The notes under the pieces are model-generated. The model had not been told where the DNA came from. It searched no databases and saw nothing but the letters and a program-made list of their open reading frames with translations. Made by a program: the position numbers and the translations under genes. Positions 62,140 to 64,000 of a DNA stretch of 64,000 bases are shown in pieces (within the stretch, counting starts at the first letter, position 1; the number at the start of each line of letters is the position of its first letter). Source of the stretch: an uncultured Clostridia bacterium. Its GTDB lineage: Bacteria; Bacillota; Clostridia; Oscillospirales; Acutalibacteraceae. The stretch lies in the NCBI GenBank assembly GCA_945876745.1, contig CAMCPL010000004.1:1-64000 (forward strand). The letters run 5' to 3'.

Positions 62140-62145
62140 TTTTAT

Positions 62146-62175
62146 AAAGGCAGGTGCAAATTCCTGCCTTTTTTT
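62146..62175 (+). terminator. Terminator after tyrS
   Basis: AAAGGCAGG (62146-62154) with CCTGCCTTT (62163-62171) and a run of T. Confidence 0.92.
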
Positions 62176-62176
62176 G

Positions 62177-62205
62177 TTGATAAAATTCCTTTATAATGTT
62201 ATAAT
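62177..62205 (+). promoter_or_regulatory. ligA promoter
   Basis: TTGATA (62177-62182), 17 bases, and an extended -10 TGTTATAAT (TATAAT at 62200-62205). Confidence 0.8.
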
Positions 62206-62234
62206 AATTATAATTATGATTTTTTGGTGATAAT

Positions 62235-64000
62235 ATGAAAAATATCGAGAAAGAAATTAATGACCTTCGTACAACGCTTCGCTATCATTCCGATAGATAT
62301 TATAACGATGACGCACCTGAAATTGAGGATTACGAATATGATATGATGATGCGCCGCTTAAAGGAGCTTGAGGAAAAATATCCCGAATTTGATACTCCCG
62401 ATTCTCCTACGAAGAGAGTCGGCGGCAAGGCAGATAATACCTTTGAAAGCGTTACTCATACTGTTCGTATGGAGAGCTTGCAGGACGCATTTTCCAAAGA
62501 AGAAATTTTTGACTTTGCACGCCGTGTAAACGACTCTGTATCCGACGTTCATTATGTTGTCGAGCCGAAAATTGACGGACTTTCAGTAAGTCTTGAATAC
62601 GTTGACGGCGTTTTCTACCGTGGCTCAACGAGAGGAGACGGAGATGTCGGAGAGGATGTATCTGGCAATTTGCGTGTTATTCGCAACGTTCCATTAAAGC
62701 TCAAAAAAAGCCTGCCCTATATCGAGGTCAGAGGCGAGGTTTATATGCCGAAAAAGAGCTTTGACAAAGTTGTTGACCGTCAGCTTATCAACGGCGAAAA
62801 GCCGTTCAAAAACCCACGAAATGCCGCCGCAGGCTCGCTTCGTCAAAAGGACAGCGAGGTGACAGCCGGCAGAGGACTTGACATTTTTATTTTTAATATT
62901 CAGCAGATAGAGGGCGAAGCACTTACTTCTCACAAGCAAAGCCTTGATTACCTAAAGGAGCTCGGCTTCAACACCGTGCCTTATTATGAAAGAGTTGATA
63001 CAATCGAGCAGGCTTTTTCAAAGGTTGAGCAAATCGGCGAAATGCGAGGCGAACTTGAATTTGATATTGACGGTGCGGTAATAAAGGTTGACGATTTTTC
63101 CGACAGAGAGCTTTTGGGCTCAACCGCAAAATATCCGAAATGGGCAGTTGCATTTAAGTATCCGCCCGAAGAAAAGCAAACAAGAATTGTCGATATTGAA
63201 ATTACTGTCGGCAGAACAGGAAAATTAACTCCTACCGCAGTTTTGGAGCCTGTTCATTTGGCAGGTACTACTGTATCGAGAGCAACGCTTCATAATCAGG
63301 ATTTTATTGTACAAAAGGGTGTTAATATCGGCGATATTATTACAGTCAGAAAAGCAGGAGATATTATTCCCGAGGTTCTTTGTGTAAACGAAAAGCATAG
63401 TGAGGGCTGTTTTGTTTACCCAACTCATTGTCCGTCCTGCAACCAAACGCTTGTCAGCGAGGAGGGCGAGGTTGATATCAGGTGTATCAATCCCGAATGT
63501 CCGGCACAGCTTTTGCGTAATCTCATTCATTTTTGCTCAAGAGATGCAATGGACATTGAGGGTCTCGGTCCGAGTATTATCGAAACCTTTGTTGAAAACG
63601 GTATGATTAAGGATATATCCGATATTTACCATCTTAATGCACAGGATATTTCGTCATTAGACGGATTTCAAACAACAAGTGCAAACAATATCATATCGTC
63701 TGTCGAAAAAAGCAAGAACAATGATTTGGGCAAGCTGATTTTTGCGTTCGGTATTCGCCATATCGGTGCAAAGGCTGCGAAGCTTTTGTCCGATTATTTC
63801 AAAAATATTGACGCAGTAATGAACGCCGAGGTTGATGATATTTTGAAAATTGACGGCTTCGGTGATGTTATGGCAAAGGCTGTGTATGATTATTTTCATT
63901 CGCAGGGCGCAGTTGAGCTTGTTTCCGAGCTGAAAACAATCGGCGTAAATACGCAAAGCAAAACCGTTATTAAGGACAATCGCTTTGAGGGCAAAACCTT
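62235..64000 (+). CDS. ligA: NAD-dependent DNA ligase LigA (3' end beyond the window)
   Basis: An open frame of about 588 residues, cut by the window end; full-length LigA has about 650-670. It starts MKNIEKEINDLRTTLRYHSDRYYNDDAPEIEDYEYDMMMRRL (NAD-binding Ia domain), carries the adenylation motif EPKIDGLSVS with Lys112, then GRTGKLTPTAVLEPV (OB fold), the four-Cys zinc finger CPSC...CINPEC and helix-hairpin-helix repeats (LIFAFGIRHIGAKAAKLL). The BRCT domain must lie outside. GGTGAT precedes the ATG. No stop codon occurs before 64000. Confidence 0.96.
   Translation, partial: MKNIEKEINDLRTTLRYHSDRYYNDDAPEIEDYEYDMMMRRLKELEEKYPEFDTPDSPTKRVGGKADNTFESVTHTVRMESLQDAFSKEEIFDFARRVNDSVSDVHYVVEPKIDGLSVSLEYVDGVFYRGSTRGDGDVGEDVSGNLRVIRNVPLKLKKSLPYIEVRGEVYMPKKSFDKVVDRQLINGEKPFKNPRNAAAGSLRQKDSEVTAGRGLDIFIFNIQQIEGEALTSHKQSLDYLKELGFNTVPYYERVDTIEQAFSKVEQIGEMRGELEFDIDGAVIKVDDFSDRELLGSTAKYPKWAVAFKYPPEEKQTRIVDIEITVGRTGKLTPTAVLEPVHLAGTTVSRATLHNQDFIVQKGVNIGDIITVRKAGDIIPEVLCVNEKHSEGCFVYPTHCPSCNQTLVSEEGEVDIRCINPECPAQLLRNLIHFCSRDAMDIEGLGPSIIETFVENGMIKDISDIYHLNAQDISSLDGFQTTSANNIISSVEKSKNNDLGKLIFAFGIRHIGAKAAKLLSDYFKNIDAVMNAEVDDILKIDGFGDVMAKAVYDYFHSQGAVELVSELKTIGVNTQSKTVIKDNRFEGKT

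Overview
The window looks like a chromosomal segment of an anaerobic, endospore-forming member of the Clostridia, most likely of the Ruminococcaceae/Oscillospiraceae type found in gut communities. The reasons are a complete spoIIIAA-AH operon, spoIIID, yabP-yabQ, a four-subunit 2-oxoacid:ferredoxin oxidoreductase, formate-tetrahydrofolate ligase, a CIRCE-controlled groESL, S-box and T-box leaders, AGGAGG-like ribosome binding sites and TTGACA/TATAAT promoters with 17-base spacers. There is no ribosomal or transfer RNA gene, CRISPR array, prophage or insertion sequence that I can support. Species-level placement is inference.

Layout. 1-1400: an accessory patch with structured dispersed repeats around one unrecognised membrane protein gene. 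1466-3543: yabP-yabQ-divIC and a THUMP-type RNA methyltransferase. 3577-5510: a PadR regulator with a large palindromic operator and two membrane proteins. 5629-7646: CIRCE-groES-groEL. 7756-12340: an alpha-mannosidase (GH38) and an alpha-L-fucosidase (GH29). 12387-15739 (minus strand): porCDAB-type operon behind a T-box tRNA-sensing leader. 15806-23752: a GPH-type sugar transporter with a long cytosolic tail, a phosphohexomutase, a NifU-like protein and a second GH38. 23749-30080: cca, rodA, fhs, tsaE, tsaB, rpiB. 30138-35066: a lipoprotein, then an arabinose operon (FGGY kinase, araA, araD). 35140-39436: rmuC, an SDR protein with a zinc-ribbon tail, and S-box-controlled metK. 39486-46246 (minus): AIM24-like protein, proC, spoIIID, a small membrane protein, prs and a GtrA-YfhO fusion. 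46329-62139: spoIIIA operon, then the classical Firmicutes housekeeping chain asp23, nusB, tsaD-like, xseA, xseB, ispA, dxs, tlyA, nadK, argR, recN, tyrS. 62235-64000: ligA, cut by the window end.

How the genes work together. The glycosidases, GPH transporter and phosphohexomutase suggest use of mannose- and fucose-containing host or plant glycans, and araBAD adds arabinose use. The sporulation genes belong to the mother-cell programme: SpoIIID and the SpoIIIA channel are sigma-E-dependent in relatives, and candidate sigma-E promoters precede yabP and spoIIIAA. The most unusual regulatory observation is a full T-box riboswitch, best read as isoleucine-specific, in front of the ferredoxin oxidoreductase operon. 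It suggests that this enzyme works in branched-chain amino acid supply rather than simply in pyruvate fermentation. Other points worth a second look are a repeat family with covarying hairpins at the left end, the 55-base palindrome at padR, the transporter tail and the SDR-zinc-ribbon protein.
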